Assembly: GCF_000295955.2 (NCBI RefSeq)
Contig: NZ_ALXE01000025.1
Span: forward strand, 153,109-217,108
DNA: 64,000 nucleotides
Source of the DNA: Pantoea sp. A4
GTDB lineage: Bacteria; Pseudomonadota; Gammaproteobacteria; Enterobacterales; Enterobacteriaceae
Reading direction: 5' to 3'
Shown here piece by piece: positions 48,719-58,348 of this stretch (positions within the stretch are counted from its first letter, which is position 1; every line of letters starts with the position of its first letter). The notes under the pieces were generated by a model, which made no database searches, was not told the origin of the DNA, and saw nothing but the letters and a program-made list of their open reading frames with translations. A program made the translations under genes and the position numbers.

Positions 48719-49591
48719 TCAGCGCTGCATCCCCCAGCGTTTAATCGTCAGTTTTTCCAGCGTAGAGAACACCAACGCATCAACCAGCAACCCGATAATA
48801 ATCACCGCAGCCAGCCCGGCAAAGACGCGGTCGGTATACAGTTCGTTGCGATTTTGGAAGATGTACCAGCCCAATCCTCCCTGCCCACTGGATGCGCCAA
48901 ACACCAGTTCTGCGGCAATCAGCGTACGCCATGAGAAGGCCCAGCCAATCTTTAGCCCTGAGATAATCGAGGGCAGCGCCGCAGGAATCAAAATATGCCA
49001 GACATAACGCAATCCACTCAGGCCGTAGTTGCGTCCAGTCATGCGCAGGGTTTCTGACACGCCCATAAAGCCGGTGTAGGTGTTCAGCGCCATTGGCCAC
49101 AGTACCGAGTGAATAAGCACAAAAATTAGGCTGTTGGTGCCCAGGCCAAACCACAGCAGCGCCACGGGGAGCAGTGCAATGGCAGGCAGTGGGTTAAGCA
49201 TGGCGGTGAGTGAGGAGAGCAGATCGCGTCCAATACGTGTTGATACCGCCAATGCGCTGAGGCTCAGTGCCAGTCCCGTGCCAATCACATAGCCTTTGAT
49301 TAAGGTGCTAAGCGAGATGGCGACTTTGGCGGGCAGCTCACCGCTGAGGGTATCTTCCACAAACGCGTGGATCACCTGCACCAGGCCTGGCAACATCAGA
49401 TCGTTGTTCTGCCAGCGAGCGCCCGCTTCCCACAGCAGCGCGAGCACCAGCAGCAGTAGGGTTTTGCGCAGCGGTGCGAAGTTCCACAGGCGTTGTGTGA
49501 GGGGCAGCGGTTGTGCGAGTTGAATGTCGCCAATCGGTTCCAGCTCTTTGAGATATTCCGGGCGAACCGGCGTATGTGAATGTTCAGTCAT
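48719..49591 (-). CDS. ABC transporter permease, taurine/sulfonate/nitrate type
   Basis: The 290-residue inner-membrane protein has about six segments and the EAA loop (GRNYGLSGLRYVWHILIPAALPS-like, then IISGLKIGWAFSW). It belongs to the SsuC/TauC family. I chose the ATG giving MTEHSHTPV; the frame is open 76 codons further into the ATPase gene without similarity. It lies 4 bp after the ATPase stop. The N-terminal 45 residues are a cytosolic extension. Confidence 0.9.
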   Translation of the reverse strand: MTEHSHTPVRPEYLKELEPIGDIQLAQPLPLTQRLWNFAPLRKTLLLLVLALLWEAGARWQNNDLMLPGLVQVIHAFVEDTLSGELPAKVAISLSTLIKGYVIGTGLALSLSALAVSTRIGRDLLSSLTAMLNPLPAIALLPVALLWFGLGTNSLIFVLIHSVLWPMALNTYTGFMGVSETLRMTGRNYGLSGLRYVWHILIPAALPSIISGLKIGWAFSWRTLIAAELVFGASSGQGGLGWYIFQNRNELYTDRVFAGLAAVIIIGLLVDALVFSTLEKLTIKRWGMQR

Positions 49592-49595
49592 AGGA

Positions 49596-50435
49596 TTATC
49601 CGTTAACCGAGGCCAGCGACACCGTGCGTGGTGCGTTGGCGGTGTTGATAGCGGCTGGTGGCGTAAACAGTAGATCGTGAATACGGCGCGCAGCGGCCTG
49701 GAAGTTCTCACTTCCCTCTTCATGGCGATCAAACTGATGGCTGTTGAGTTCAGCTCGTACCCGCCCAGGATGGGGCGAGAGCAGGAGAATGCGATTCCCG
49801 ACCAGCAGCGCCTCTTCAATGGAGTGGGTCACGAACAGCAGCGTAAAGCGTACCTCTTCCCAGAGTTCCATCAGTTCGAACTGCATTTTTCTGCGCGTCA
49901 GCGCATCCAGCGCGGCAAAGGGTTCATCCATCAGCAGGATGCTGGGTTTCATCGCCAACGCCCGGGCGATAGCCACGCGGGCTTTCATACCGCCTGACAG
50001 CGTATGCGGCCAGGCATCAGCAAAATCGGCCAGCCCGACTTTTTCCAGGTAGTGAAGCGCCTGCTCTCTGGCCTCTTTTTTGCCGAGTTTACCAGTGACG
50101 CGCAGCGGGAAAGCGACGTTGTCAGCCACACTTTTCCACGGGGGAAGTTGGTCAAACTCCTGGAATACCATCATGCGGTCAGGGCCGGGAGCCGTAATGG
50201 TTCGGCCCTCCAGCGTGATATCCCCGCTAACGGCAGGTAAGAAGCCAGCCACGGATTTCAGCAGGCTGGATTTGCCGCAGCCTGAGGGCCCGAGTAGCAC
50301 AAAGCGGTCTGCCGGGTAGACGTCAAAACTGACGTCATGGGTGGCACGTACCCGCCGTTCTGGCGTGACGTACTCCAGGTTTAGCTGGTTGACGCGCAGC
50401 AGCGGGTGGCTGTTTTCATTGTTTTGAATGTTCAT
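49596..50435 (-). CDS. ABC transporter ATP-binding protein, taurine/sulfonate/nitrate type
   Basis: The 279-residue protein has Walker A GPSGCGKSS, Q-loop QEFDQLPPW, signature LSGGMKARVAIARAL, Walker B ILLMDEPFAALD and the switch His (VTHSIEEAL). It resembles SsuB/TauB. The gene sits between the binding-protein and permease genes, 19 bp after the first. No tauD or ssuD monooxygenase gene accompanies it, so sulfonate use is not proven. Confidence 0.92.
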   Translation of the reverse strand: MNIQNNENSHPLLRVNQLNLEYVTPERRVRATHDVSFDVYPADRFVLLGPSGCGKSSLLKSVAGFLPAVSGDITLEGRTITAPGPDRMMVFQEFDQLPPWKSVADNVAFPLRVTGKLGKKEAREQALHYLEKVGLADFADAWPHTLSGGMKARVAIARALAMKPSILLMDEPFAALDALTRRKMQFELMELWEEVRFTLLFVTHSIEEALLVGNRILLLSPHPGRVRAELNSHQFDRHEEGSENFQAAARRIHDLLFTPPAAINTANAPRTVSLASVNG

Positions 50436-50454
50436 GGTAGTTCCCCTGACTGGA

Positions 50455-51498
50455 TCAGCTGCCGTTAACGAGGTGCGGGTCTGCGAAGAAATAATCTTTC
50501 CAGGATTGTGGGTTGTTTTTGATGGCCCCCACGCGATAGAGGAACTGCGCCATCGAGAGAGTATTTTCCGGCTCGATGGTGAATTTCACTTCCGGGTTTT
50601 TCAGGATTTTGATCAGCAGATTGCGGTCGATTTTCGAGTTGTTGACGCGAATAAAGGCATCAGCGGCTTCTTCCGGGTGAGCGGCACTCCATTTTGCTGC
50701 TTCATCCAGTGCGGCAACAAACGCGCGATAGGTGCGTGGGTTCTCGTCATGGAATTTTTGCGTGGTGTAGAGCACCACGGGGGTTGTCGGGCCACCGGCT
50801 ACGGTGTAGGAGTTGAGTACGATGTGTGCTTTCGGATTAGCCGCCAGTTCCTGTTCCTGGAAAGGGGAGTTACCGAAGTGCGCATTGATTTCGGTGCCGT
50901 TGCTGATGATGGCGGCAGTGGCATCCGGGTGTGGTACAGCGACCTGAAGTTTATCGAGGCGGTTGTAGTTCTTGTCACCCCAGAGCTGGGCTGAGGCCAT
51001 TTGCAGCGTACGAGATTGTGCTGAGACGCCCACCGCCGGAATAGCGATGCGATCTTTTTCCGTGAAGTCGGCGATGGTTTTAACTTTCGGGTCGGTGCTG
51101 ATCAGGTAGTAAGGGAACTGTCCGGTGGTGGTAATCGCACGGACGTTCTGACGGCCTTTGGTACGGTCCCACAGGGTGAATAGCGGGCCTGTGCCAGCAC
51201 CCGCCACATCTACCGATCCTGAAAGCAGCGCTTCATTTACGGCTGCTCCACCCGAGAGCTGACGGTAATCGACTTTAATATCCAGACCTTCGGCCTTGCC
51301 CTGTTTTTCAATCAGGTGTTGATCCTGTGCCACGTTAAGCAGCAGATAGACAATACCGAACTGCTGGGCAATGCGAATTTGACCTTCCGCATTGGCGGAA
51401 AAAGGCAGGCCGAGCGTCGTTAATAACAGGCCGGCTGCGGTGAATTTAGTTGCCAGTTTTTTACCTAAGCCTTGCGGCTGTTTATTTTTATTTTTCAT
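50455..51498 (-). CDS. ABC transporter substrate-binding protein, NMT1/SsuA-like
   Basis: The 347-residue protein has a long basic signal peptide (cleavage near FSANA-EG, residue 37), then a periplasmic-binding fold: IRIAQQFGIVYLLLNVAQD, LSGGAAVNEALLSGSVDVAG, IAIPAVGVSAQSR. The family binds alkanesulfonates, taurine, nitrate or pyrimidine precursors. It is first in the operon. The start has no strong Shine-Dalgarno site; a 7-codon ORF (51488-51511) overlaps it in another frame. Confidence 0.9.
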   Translation of the reverse strand: MKNKNKQPQGLGKKLATKFTAAGLLLTTLGLPFSANAEGQIRIAQQFGIVYLLLNVAQDQHLIEKQGKAEGLDIKVDYRQLSGGAAVNEALLSGSVDVAGAGTGPLFTLWDRTKGRQNVRAITTTGQFPYYLISTDPKVKTIADFTEKDRIAIPAVGVSAQSRTLQMASAQLWGDKNYNRLDKLQVAVPHPDATAAIISNGTEINAHFGNSPFQEQELAANPKAHIVLNSYTVAGGPTTPVVLYTTQKFHDENPRTYRAFVAALDEAAKWSAAHPEEAADAFIRVNNSKIDRNLLIKILKNPEVKFTIEPENTLSMAQFLYRVGAIKNNPQSWKDYFFADPHLVNGS

Positions 51499-51845
51499 AT
51501 TGCATCTTCATTTTTAATTGGTGAGATATTCAGGTCTGCACCTGATGTTTTTAAGCAACACAGCACCTGCCCAAGGTGGGCAATGGAAACAGGTGGTTAA
51601 TGAGATGCAGCATAGGAAATTGGCGTTTTCAGGTAAATACTGTTTGCCTATAACTTATATGTGGAAGTTATGTGCTTCTGGCAATCATTTATTGATGGAT
51701 TTAGTTTTTCTTCTTATATGCGCGTAAATAAAGGCGGCAATGGAATTCCCATTAAATAGATATGCTTAATATGAGAATGGATTTCCGAATTAGTTGTTAG
51801 TGGTGGCAGTGAATGCCGCTTCCAGCTCGGTGGTAAGGTCAGACA
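51499..51845. other. Leader and intergenic region upstream of the ABC importer
   Basis: About 350 bp, AT-rich, with no credible gene. It should contain the importer promoter. A short hairpin TGCCCA-agg-TGGGCA (near 51566-51580) and AGGT-ctgc-ACCT could form in the leader. No clear regulator box is recognised. Confidence 0.4.
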
Positions 51846-51934
51846 ATGGGGGTTATGACTGCTCGGAAAGATCGCTCCATGCCGATCTGGCCCGACGTCC
51901 ATGTCGGGCAAGCACTCGCTGTCATAACCCCCAT
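51846..51934. repeat. 89-bp palindromic element with inner hairpins (complete copy)
   Basis: ATGGGGGTTATGAC and GTCATAACCCCCAT are perfect 14-bp terminal inverted repeats. Inside lie GATCG...CGATC and GCCCGAC-gtccat-GTCGGGC hairpins. A second copy begins at 63939 with a different but still self-complementary inner stem. It has no ORF and no target-site duplication that I can see. Confidence 0.8.
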
Positions 51935-52016
51935 CATCTTCCCGCCTGGCAGCAGTATTGCTGTCAGAAGCCCGTGCGGTTTGAGGTTATTGCGAGGGCA
52001 TTTCAGGCTACTGGGC

Positions 52017-53156
52017 TTACTCTTCCGCCAGGAACAGCTCCAGCAGCGAGTTCAGGAACAGCTTGCCTTTATGGGTAATCTGCCACTCTTCGGCGCTCTC
52101 GCTGATATAGCCAGCGTGTAACGCTTCATCTAACTGAGGGCGAATCACCGACTCATCCAGCCCGGTATACAGTGTAAACTCGGCGCGTGGGGCGGCTTCC
52201 AGCAGGCGGAAACGGTTCATAAAGAACTCGAACGGCTTATCGGCATCAGCAACGTCATGCTGCTTATCCATATATTTACCCGCCATAAACCCACGCGGAT
52301 GCCGTGTCTTCACGGTGCGTACAATCCGGCCATCGGGCTGAGTTAACTTACCGTGTGCGCCACAGCCAATGCCGAGATAATCGCCGAAACGCCAGTAGTT
52401 AAGATTGTGCTCGCAGCGATAACCCGGTTTGGCATACGCAGACGTCTCGTACTGTTCGTAACCCGCGGCTGTCAGCAACTGGTGGCCCTGCTCAAAAATA
52501 TCCCACAGCGCATCATCATCCGGCAGCACCGGCGGGCGCGAGGCGAACAGCGTATTCGGCTCAATGGTCAGCTGATACCACGACAGATGCGGGGGATTCA
52601 GGGCGATCGCTCGACGTAAATCGTCTAGCGCTTCCTCAATCGACTGATCCGGTAAACCGTGCATCAGGTCGAGATTGAAACTGCGCAGGCCCAACGCGGC
52701 GGCAAGATGCGCAGCCCGTATGGCTTCATCCGGGCCGTGAATACGTCCCAAACGCTCCAGTTTCTGCGGGCTAAAACTCTGCACACCAATGGAAATACGG
52801 TTAATTCCAGCCTGTTGATAGCCGCTAAAACGATCGGCCTCAACGGTGCCAGGATTGGCTTCCATCGTGATCTCAGCATCCGCCGCCAGTGGCAGACGTG
52901 CACGCACACCATCCATCAAAAACTGCATGGCGTTGCTGCTCAGCAGGCTAGGCGTGCCACCACCGATAAAAATGGTGCGCACTTCCCGGCCCTGTGTCAG
53001 CGGCAAATCCTGCTCCAGATCGTCCAGCAGGTGCTGCACATATTCCATGTGCGGCACCTCACCTTTCAAGGCATGGGAGTTAAAATCACAGTAGGGGCAC
53101 TTCTGAACACACCACGGAATGTGAATATACAAACTTAACGGAGGTAACTCAGGCAT
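52017..53156 (-). CDS. hemW: Radical SAM heme chaperone HemW
   Basis: The 379-residue protein has the radical SAM cluster Cys16, Cys20 and Cys23 (WCVQKCPYC, the HemW/HemN pattern), [11 protein letters not shown] and the C-terminal HemN_C domain ([10 protein letters not shown]). HemW binds heme and delivers it to respiratory enzymes. I chose [15 protein letters not shown], matching E. coli; the start overlaps the rdgB stop by 8 bp. Confidence 0.95.
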   Translation of the reverse strand: MPELPPLSLYIHIPWCVQKCPYCDFNSHALKGEVPHMEYVQHLLDDLEQDLPLTQGREVRTIFIGGGTPSLLSSNAMQFLMDGVRARLPLAADAEITMEANPGTVEADRFSGYQQAGINRISIGVQSFSPQKLERLGRIHGPDEAIRAAHLAAALGLRSFNLDLMHGLPDQSIEEALDDLRRAIALNPPHLSWYQLTIEPNTLFASRPPVLPDDDALWDIFEQGHQLLTAAGYEQYETSAYAKPGYRCEHNLNYWRFGDYLGIGCGAHGKLTQPDGRIVRTVKTRHPRGFMAGKYMDKQHDVADADKPFEFFMNRFRLLEAAPRAEFTLYTGLDESVIRPQLDEALHAGYISESAEEWQITHKGKLFLNSLLELFLAEE

Positions 53157-53742
53157 TGCGCATCGCATCCAGTAACAGCGTCAATGCTTTACCCCGGTGA
53201 GAAACGGCCCGTTTCTCATCTTTAGTCAACTCTGCGGCGCTTTTACCCAACGCAGGTACGTAGAAAACAGGATCGTAACCGAAACCATCGGAACCGGCTG
53301 GCGTGCGGGCAATCTCACCTTCCCAGCTGCCGTGGAACACCAGCGGAGTAGGATCAGCCGCATGGCGCACATACACCAGAACACAGTGGAACTGTGCCTG
53401 GCGTTCGCCATCTGGCACGGTTTCTAATGCGTCCAGCAACTTCAGCAGATTCTGCTCATCACTGGCATCTTCACCGGCATAGCGCGCGGAGTAGATACCC
53501 GGCGCGCCGCCAAGCGCATCAACAGCCAGACCAGAGTCATCGGCAATCGCCGGTAAGCCAGTTTGCTGCGCCGCGTGACGGGCTTTCAGGATCGCATTCT
53601 CAATGAAAGTCAGGCCGGTCTCTTCAGCGGATTCAACGCCCAAATCGGTCTGCGCGACGATATCCAGACCAAAGGCGGACAGCAGGTCCGCCAGCTCACG
53701 TACTTTGCCGGGGTTTCCGGTCGCAAGGACTACTTTTTGCAT
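53149..53742 (-). CDS. rdgB: dITP/XTP pyrophosphatase
   Basis: The 197-residue enzyme removes non-canonical purine nucleotides (dITP, XTP) from the pool. Motifs: [62 protein letters not shown]. The start giving [10 protein letters not shown] aligns with E. coli and has the same length. The yggU gene normally between yggT and rdgB is missing; only 14 bp separate them. Confidence 0.95.
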   Translation of the reverse strand: MQKVVLATGNPGKVRELADLLSAFGLDIVAQTDLGVESAEETGLTFIENAILKARHAAQQTGLPAIADDSGLAVDALGGAPGIYSARYAGEDASDEQNLLKLLDALETVPDGERQAQFHCVLVYVRHAADPTPLVFHGSWEGEIARTPAGSDGFGYDPVFYVPALGKSAAELTKDEKRAVSHRGKALTLLLDAMRNA

Positions 53743-53756
53743 AACAGTTCCAGACA

Positions 53757-54311
53757 TTACAGCGCTAACCACAGGCCCTGGAACAGGTCCATGCCGAGGT
53801 AGTTCAACGCATACAGAATCAGAATCACCACCATCGCGGAAAAATCGATACCGCCCATGGCAGGTAACACGCGACGAATCGGTGCCATTAACGGCTCCGT
53901 CAGTTGGATCAACACATAGTCAATTGGGCTACGGCCCTGGCTGATCCAGCTCAGCAGGGAGCGGATGATAATTACCCAGAACACCAGACTACCGGCGGCT
54001 TTCAACAGGGAAATCAGGCCAAACAGCAGGTTATAAACCGAAATGGCAAAGTCACCGGACTGCACCAACATCAGCACTGGGTACTTAATGGTGGTCAGGA
54101 CAAAGGCTAACAGCACCGAGGCGGTGTCAATTGGACCGATGGCCGGAATAATACGGCGCAGGGGTTTGATCACCGGTTGGGTCAGTTTCACCACAAACTG
54201 GGCGAGGGGATTATAAAAGTCACAACGCGACCACTGCATCCAGACTCGCAGCAGTAAAACCATCACATAGAGATCGATCAGCGTCTTGACTAAAAACGTC
54301 AGTGTTAACAT
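53757..54311 (-). CDS. yggT: YggT family membrane protein
   Basis: The 184-residue protein carries two copies of the YGGT unit, each with a membrane helix and a RxxxP...G loop ([20 protein letters not shown] and [20 protein letters not shown]). The function is not settled; the family is linked to osmotic tolerance and membrane organisation. It follows yggS by 12 bp, the usual operon. Confidence 0.93.
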   Translation of the reverse strand: MLTLTFLVKTLIDLYVMVLLLRVWMQWSRCDFYNPLAQFVVKLTQPVIKPLRRIIPAIGPIDTASVLLAFVLTTIKYPVLMLVQSGDFAISVYNLLFGLISLLKAAGSLVFWVIIIRSLLSWISQGRSPIDYVLIQLTEPLMAPIRRVLPAMGGIDFSAMVVILILYALNYLGMDLFQGLWLAL

Positions 54312-54323
54312 GGATGTCCTCAG

Positions 54324-55031
54324 TTATTGTTGTACGGAGCCCGTATAATCACGAGCGCCAAAAATAGCGGTGCCGATACGCACCATCGTGCTGCCTGCGG
54401 CGATGGCGGCATCCATATCGTCGCTCATGCCTAATGATAGCGTGTCAATGGTGGCAAAATCCTGTTTCAGGGCGTTGAACGCGGCGGCCATTTGTTGGCA
54501 GACCGCCAACTGACGCTCGTAATCACTCTCCGGTGCGGGAATGGCCATCAATCCACGTAAACAGAGGTTAGGCAGGGCTGCGACCTGCTGAGCCAGCGCC
54601 GGTAGCTCCTCGAGCATGATGCCAGATTTGCTGTTCTCGTCACTGATATTTACCTGAATTAACACATTCAGCGGTGGCAGATGTGACGGGCGCTGATCGC
54701 TCAGACGCTGGGCGATGCGCAACCGGTCTACGGTATGACACCAGGCAAAATTCTCAGCCACCAGGCGGCTTTTATTGGACTGTAACGGCCCAATAAAATG
54801 CCACTCAATGCCTTGAGATGCGGCCAGCGCCTGCACTTTTTCAACCCCTTCCTGCACGTAATTCTCGCCAAAGGTCTGCTGCCCGGCGGCAATCGCTTCT
54901 ACGACCGCGCTCGCAGGTTTGGTTTTGCTCACGGCAAGTAAAGTTATTTCCTGCGGATCGCGCCCGCAACGCCGCGCAGCGGCGCTAATACGCTCGCGCA
55001 GATGCTGTAAGTTGTGCTGGATTGAGGTCAT
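54324..55031 (-). CDS. yggS: PLP homeostasis protein (YggS/PLPBP)
   Basis: The 235-residue alanine racemase-like barrel binds PLP through Lys36 (LLAVSKTKPA); FGENYVQE, WHFIGPLQSNK and LSLGMSDDM are family motifs. It controls vitamin B6 and amino acid pools without catalytic activity. I chose MTSIQHNLQHL; the open frame extends 29 codons into the divergent pilT-like gene. Only 15 bp separate the two divergent starts, so their promoters lie in or beyond the opposite coding regions. Confidence 0.94.
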   Translation of the reverse strand: MTSIQHNLQHLRERISAAARRCGRDPQEITLLAVSKTKPASAVVEAIAAGQQTFGENYVQEGVEKVQALAASQGIEWHFIGPLQSNKSRLVAENFAWCHTVDRLRIAQRLSDQRPSHLPPLNVLIQVNISDENSKSGIMLEELPALAQQVAALPNLCLRGLMAIPAPESDYERQLAVCQQMAAAFNALKQDFATIDTLSLGMSDDMDAAIAAGSTMVRIGTAIFGARDYTGSVQQ

Positions 55032-55046
55032 AGTCAGGAGAACATT

Positions 55047-56048
55047 ATGCAGCTGGATGAAATAGTGGCGCTTAGTGTAAAGCATAACGCCGCCGATCTG
55101 CACCTTTGTAGCGGACATTTGCCGTGGTGGCGCTGCGGTGGAACGCTTAAGCCGGTGCCAGACCGGGTAGAAATTAGCGCACAGGCACTGGAAGCCGCCA
55201 TAGAGCCCTGGTTGGACAGCCTGCAGCGTGAACAGCTAGAAACCGAAGGGCAGTTGGATTTTGCCATCACCTTGACCAGCGGGCAGCGGCTGCGCGCTAA
55301 TCTGTTTATTCAACGCCAGGGGCTGTCACTGGCGCTGCGTATCATCAGCAACCGTTTACCGGTGATGGAAAATCTCTTGCTGCCTGCACAACTGCCGCAG
55401 CTGATGCTGCGGGAACATGGGTTGATGCTAGTGACGGGGGCGACAGGCAGTGGCAAAACGACCACGCTGGCGGCGTTGGTCGATGCTTTGAACCGGCAAC
55501 AAGCGCGGCACATCATCACCCTGGAAGATCCGATTGAATTTCTACACCACAGCCAGAAATCTTTGATCCAGCAGCGTGAAATAGGCCAGCACTGTCAGAG
55601 CTTTAGCCTGGGGTTAAAAGCCGCATTGCGTGAAGACCCGGATGTCATTCTCATCGGCGAGCTACGCGACAGTGCCACGATTCGCCTGGCATTAACCGCC
55701 GCAGAAACCGGGCATTTAGTGCTGGCCACGCTGCATACCCGAGGGGCCGCGCAGGCGATTGAAAGACTGGTGGATGTCTTCCCGGCTGAGGAGAAAAACC
55801 TGGTGCGCACTCAACTGGCGGGAAGCCTGAATGCGGTGCTGGCGCAAAAGCTGGTTGTCGCGAAAGCGGGTGGGCGGGTTGCGCTGCATGAACTGTTAGT
55901 GAACACCCCGGCGGCAGCCAATCTGATTCGTGAAGGGAAGTTACATCAACTACCCGGCGTGCTGGAAACCGGGGCACAACAAGGCATGCAAACTTTTGCT
56001 CAGTCTCAGCAGCAGCGTATTGATCAGGGGCTGATAACGACAGAGTAA
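55047..56048 (+). CDS. yggR: PilT-like twitching ATPase (YggR)
   Basis: The 333-residue secretion ATPase has Walker A GATGSGKTTT (131-140), an Asp box (IITLEDPIEF), Walker B-like VILIGELRD and a His box (HLVLATLHT). PilT family members power type IV pilus retraction; the enterobacterial homolog beside yggS has no proven role and no pilus genes are nearby. AGGAG lies 6 bases before the ATG. The 8-bp tandem repeat begins 60 bp after its stop. Confidence 0.9.
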   Translation: MQLDEIVALSVKHNAADLHLCSGHLPWWRCGGTLKPVPDRVEISAQALEAAIEPWLDSLQREQLETEGQLDFAITLTSGQRLRANLFIQRQGLSLALRIISNRLPVMENLLLPAQLPQLMLREHGLMLVTGATGSGKTTTLAALVDALNRQQARHIITLEDPIEFLHHSQKSLIQQREIGQHCQSFSLGLKAALREDPDVILIGELRDSATIRLALTAAETGHLVLATLHTRGAAQAIERLVDVFPAEEKNLVRTQLAGSLNAVLAQKLVVAKAGGRVALHELLVNTPAAANLIREGKLHQLPGVLETGAQQGMQTFAQSQQQRIDQGLITTE

Positions 56049-56108
56049 TGTTGGCGTGCCAGGCACAGAATCACTCTGGCTGGTACAGCGCAGTGTCGAT
56101 AATGTTGT

Positions 56109-56180
56109 GCTGAGATGCTGAGATGCTGAGATGCTGAGATGCTGAGATGCTGAGATGCTGAGATGCTGAGATGCTGGGAT
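56109..56180. repeat. 8-bp tandem repeat (GCTGAGAT), nine units
   Basis: Eight perfect head-to-tail copies of GCTGAGAT are followed by one variant (GCTGGGAT) and degenerate copies to about 56225. It lies between the convergent ends of the pilT-like gene and ruvX. Confidence 0.95.
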
Positions 56181-56258
56181 GATCAAGTGCTGAGATGTGG
56201 AGGTGCTCAGGTATTGAGGTGCTGAAAACGTGCCAGCAGTAACGGCTGGCACGGCTGT

Positions 56259-56678
56259 TCAGTAATGCGTTTCAAACCAGTCTTCAAGGATAATCACTGC
56301 GGACTGTGAATCCACCTGGCCTTTATTCAACGCGCGATAACCACCGCGCTCAAACAGAGTCGAGCGCGCTTCAACGGTGCTGAGGCGTTCATCCTGAAGC
56401 TCAACCCGCACGCCAAAACGGCCATGCAGGCGGTTAGCAAACTTGCGTGCGCGTGCGGTTAATGGCTGTTCGGTGCCATCCATATTCAGTGGCAATCCGA
56501 CTACCACGAAATCAGGCTGCCACTCTTTCAGGAGTTTCTCGATCAGTTGCCAGTCGGGCGTACCTTCCTGGGCTTTCAGCGCTGCCAGCGGGCGGGCAGT
56601 GCCGGTAAGTTGTTGGCCGACAGCAACACCAATACTTTTGGTGCCGAAATCAAAACCGAGTAGTGTCTGGCTGCTCAT
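56259..56678 (-). CDS. ruvX: Holliday junction resolvase-like RuvX (YqgF)
   Basis: The 139-residue RNase H-fold nuclease has [24 protein letters not shown] and DERLSTVEA, with acidic residues for metal binding. It matures the 5' end of 16S rRNA and is essential in E. coli. Its start overlaps the yqgE stop by 1 base (ATGA type). Confidence 0.94.
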   Translation of the reverse strand: MSSQTLLGFDFGTKSIGVAVGQQLTGTARPLAALKAQEGTPDWQLIEKLLKEWQPDFVVVGLPLNMDGTEQPLTARARKFANRLHGRFGVRVELQDERLSTVEARSTLFERGGYRALNKGQVDSQSAVIILEDWFETHY

Positions 56679-57241
56679 CAGGCGTGTCCGGCATCGTTAG
56701 TCATGTTATGCATATCTACACCCAGTGAGCGAGCGGCTTCACGCCAGCGGTCAGCAATCGGGGTGTGGAACAAAATGGTGCTATCAGCGGGAGTGGTTAG
56801 CCAGGCGTTGTCCAACAGCTCCTGCTCTAACTGATTACTCTCCCAGGCACAGTAGCCGAGCGCCATTAAAACCTGCTCGGGCTGTTGCTTGCTCCCCATG
56901 GCTTCGAGGACATCTTTGGAGGTGGTAATCACGGTGGTATCTGAAATGCGAATGCTTGAGTTAAACACTCGCGGCCCGGAATGTAGGATAAAACCACGAT
57001 CTTCAGCCAGTGGCCCACCGGAAAAAACCGGTTTATCCAGACTAATGGCGGGATCGCGTTCATTAGAGGTAATTTTAAGTTTCTGCAGAATCCCTTCTAC
57101 CGACAGGTTTTCCATGGGCTTATTGACTATCAGCCCCATCGCGCCTTCAGCATTATGCTCACAGATATAAACCACTGCGCGCTTGAAGAATGGGTCCTGT
57201 AGCGAAGGCATCGCTATCAGAAAGTGATGCTGTAAATTCAT
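56678..57241 (-). CDS. yqgE: YqgE/AlgH family protein
   Basis: The 187-residue protein has [19 protein letters not shown], then [10 protein letters not shown] and [15 protein letters not shown], the family pattern. Its biochemical role is not known. I chose MNLQHHF, aligned with E. coli; the frame is open 29 codons earlier. It is coupled to ruvX and follows gshB by 92 bp. Confidence 0.93.
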   Translation of the reverse strand: MNLQHHFLIAMPSLQDPFFKRAVVYICEHNAEGAMGLIVNKPMENLSVEGILQKLKITSNERDPAISLDKPVFSGGPLAEDRGFILHSGPRVFNSSIRISDTTVITTSKDVLEAMGSKQQPEQVLMALGYCAWESNQLEQELLDNAWLTTPADSTILFHTPIADRWREAARSLGVDMHNMTNDAGHA

Positions 57242-57333
57242 CGTCACTGTGCTACCAAAATTTTTAAACCGGTGCGGGCGATCGCACCGGTTGCGGGTGG
57301 AATGCTGTGCCTTATCTGGCACATGCATTAAAC

Positions 57334-58278
57334 TCAGCCCAGGCGTTTCTCAATCGCGTCCATCAGCATACCGCTGATGGAGATTGGAAACGCTGCCTCA
57401 ATCTCACGTACGCAAGTTGGGCTGGTCACATTCACTTCGGTGAGCTTATCACCGATGATATCGAGACCGACGAAGATCAGCCCTTTGGCTTTCAGCGTCG
57501 GTCCAACGCGGCGGGCAATTTCCCAATCTTTCTCGGTAAGTGGACGCGCTTCACCACGCCCACCCGCAGCCAGGTTGCCACGGGTTTCACCCGATTTCGG
57601 AATACGTGCGAGGCAGTAAGGCACAGGTTCACCATCAACCACTAAAACGCGCTTATCACCTTCGGTAATGGCGGGCACATAGTTCTGCGCCATGCAGTAG
57701 AAGTTGCCGTAGTTGGTCAGAGATTCAGTGATCACCGAGAAGTTAGGATCGTCCTGCTTCACGCGGAAAATCGAGGTACCGCCCATCCCATCCAGTGGCT
57801 TCATGATGATGTCACCGTGCTCCTGCCAGAACGCGCGCAGCTGTTCTTTGCTGCGTGTTACCAGAGTGTCTGGCGTCAGGTCGGCAAACCACGCGGTATA
57901 GAGCTTCTCATTACAGTCACGTAGGCTTTGTGGTTTGTTCACAATCAATGTGCCTTGCTCTTCTGCGCGCTCAAGAATATAGGTCGCGTAGATGAATTCG
58001 GTATCAAACGGTGGATCTTTACGCATCAGAACCACGTCCAGATCGGCCAGTTTGATCACCTGCTCACTGCCAAACTCGTACCATTTATCATAATTCTGCT
58101 CAACGCTGAGCAGACGAGTGCGGGCGTAAGAAACGCCGCCACGCAGGGAGAGATCGGCCATCTCCATGTAGTGAATTTCATAACCACGGCGCTGTGCTTC
58201 CAGCAGGAAACCGAAGCTGGTGTCTTTTTTAATATTGATGGATGAAATCGGGTCCATCACGATGCCAAGCTTAATCAT
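57334..58278 (-). CDS. gshB: Glutathione synthetase
   Basis: The 314-residue ATP-grasp enzyme joins gamma-glutamylcysteine and glycine. It begins [19 protein letters not shown] and has [13 protein letters not shown] and [14 protein letters not shown] for ATP, metal and substrate binding. GGAGAG lies before the ATG I chose; five more codons are open upstream. Confidence 0.96.
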   Translation of the reverse strand: MIKLGIVMDPISSINIKKDTSFGFLLEAQRRGYEIHYMEMADLSLRGGVSYARTRLLSVEQNYDKWYEFGSEQVIKLADLDVVLMRKDPPFDTEFIYATYILERAEEQGTLIVNKPQSLRDCNEKLYTAWFADLTPDTLVTRSKEQLRAFWQEHGDIIMKPLDGMGGTSIFRVKQDDPNFSVITESLTNYGNFYCMAQNYVPAITEGDKRVLVVDGEPVPYCLARIPKSGETRGNLAAGGRGEARPLTEKDWEIARRVGPTLKAKGLIFVGLDIIGDKLTEVNVTSPTCVREIEAAFPISISGMLMDAIEKRLG

Positions 58279-58348
58279 TACTCTCTCCTTCAAGAGACCT
58301 GTTGTGTGCAGCGTTCGCTGTGGGGGGACTGTCGCGAGTGATTATCCC

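Noticed and set aside
51714..51911. Minus-strand 65-codon frame upstream of the ABC importer
   Set aside because: It is created by the palindromic element and resembles the spurious frame at the right edge for that reason only.
56109..56225. Octamer repeats considered as a CRISPR or a coding repeat
   Set aside because: There are no spacers, and the minus-strand frame through it is a by-product of the repeat with no start signal or homology.
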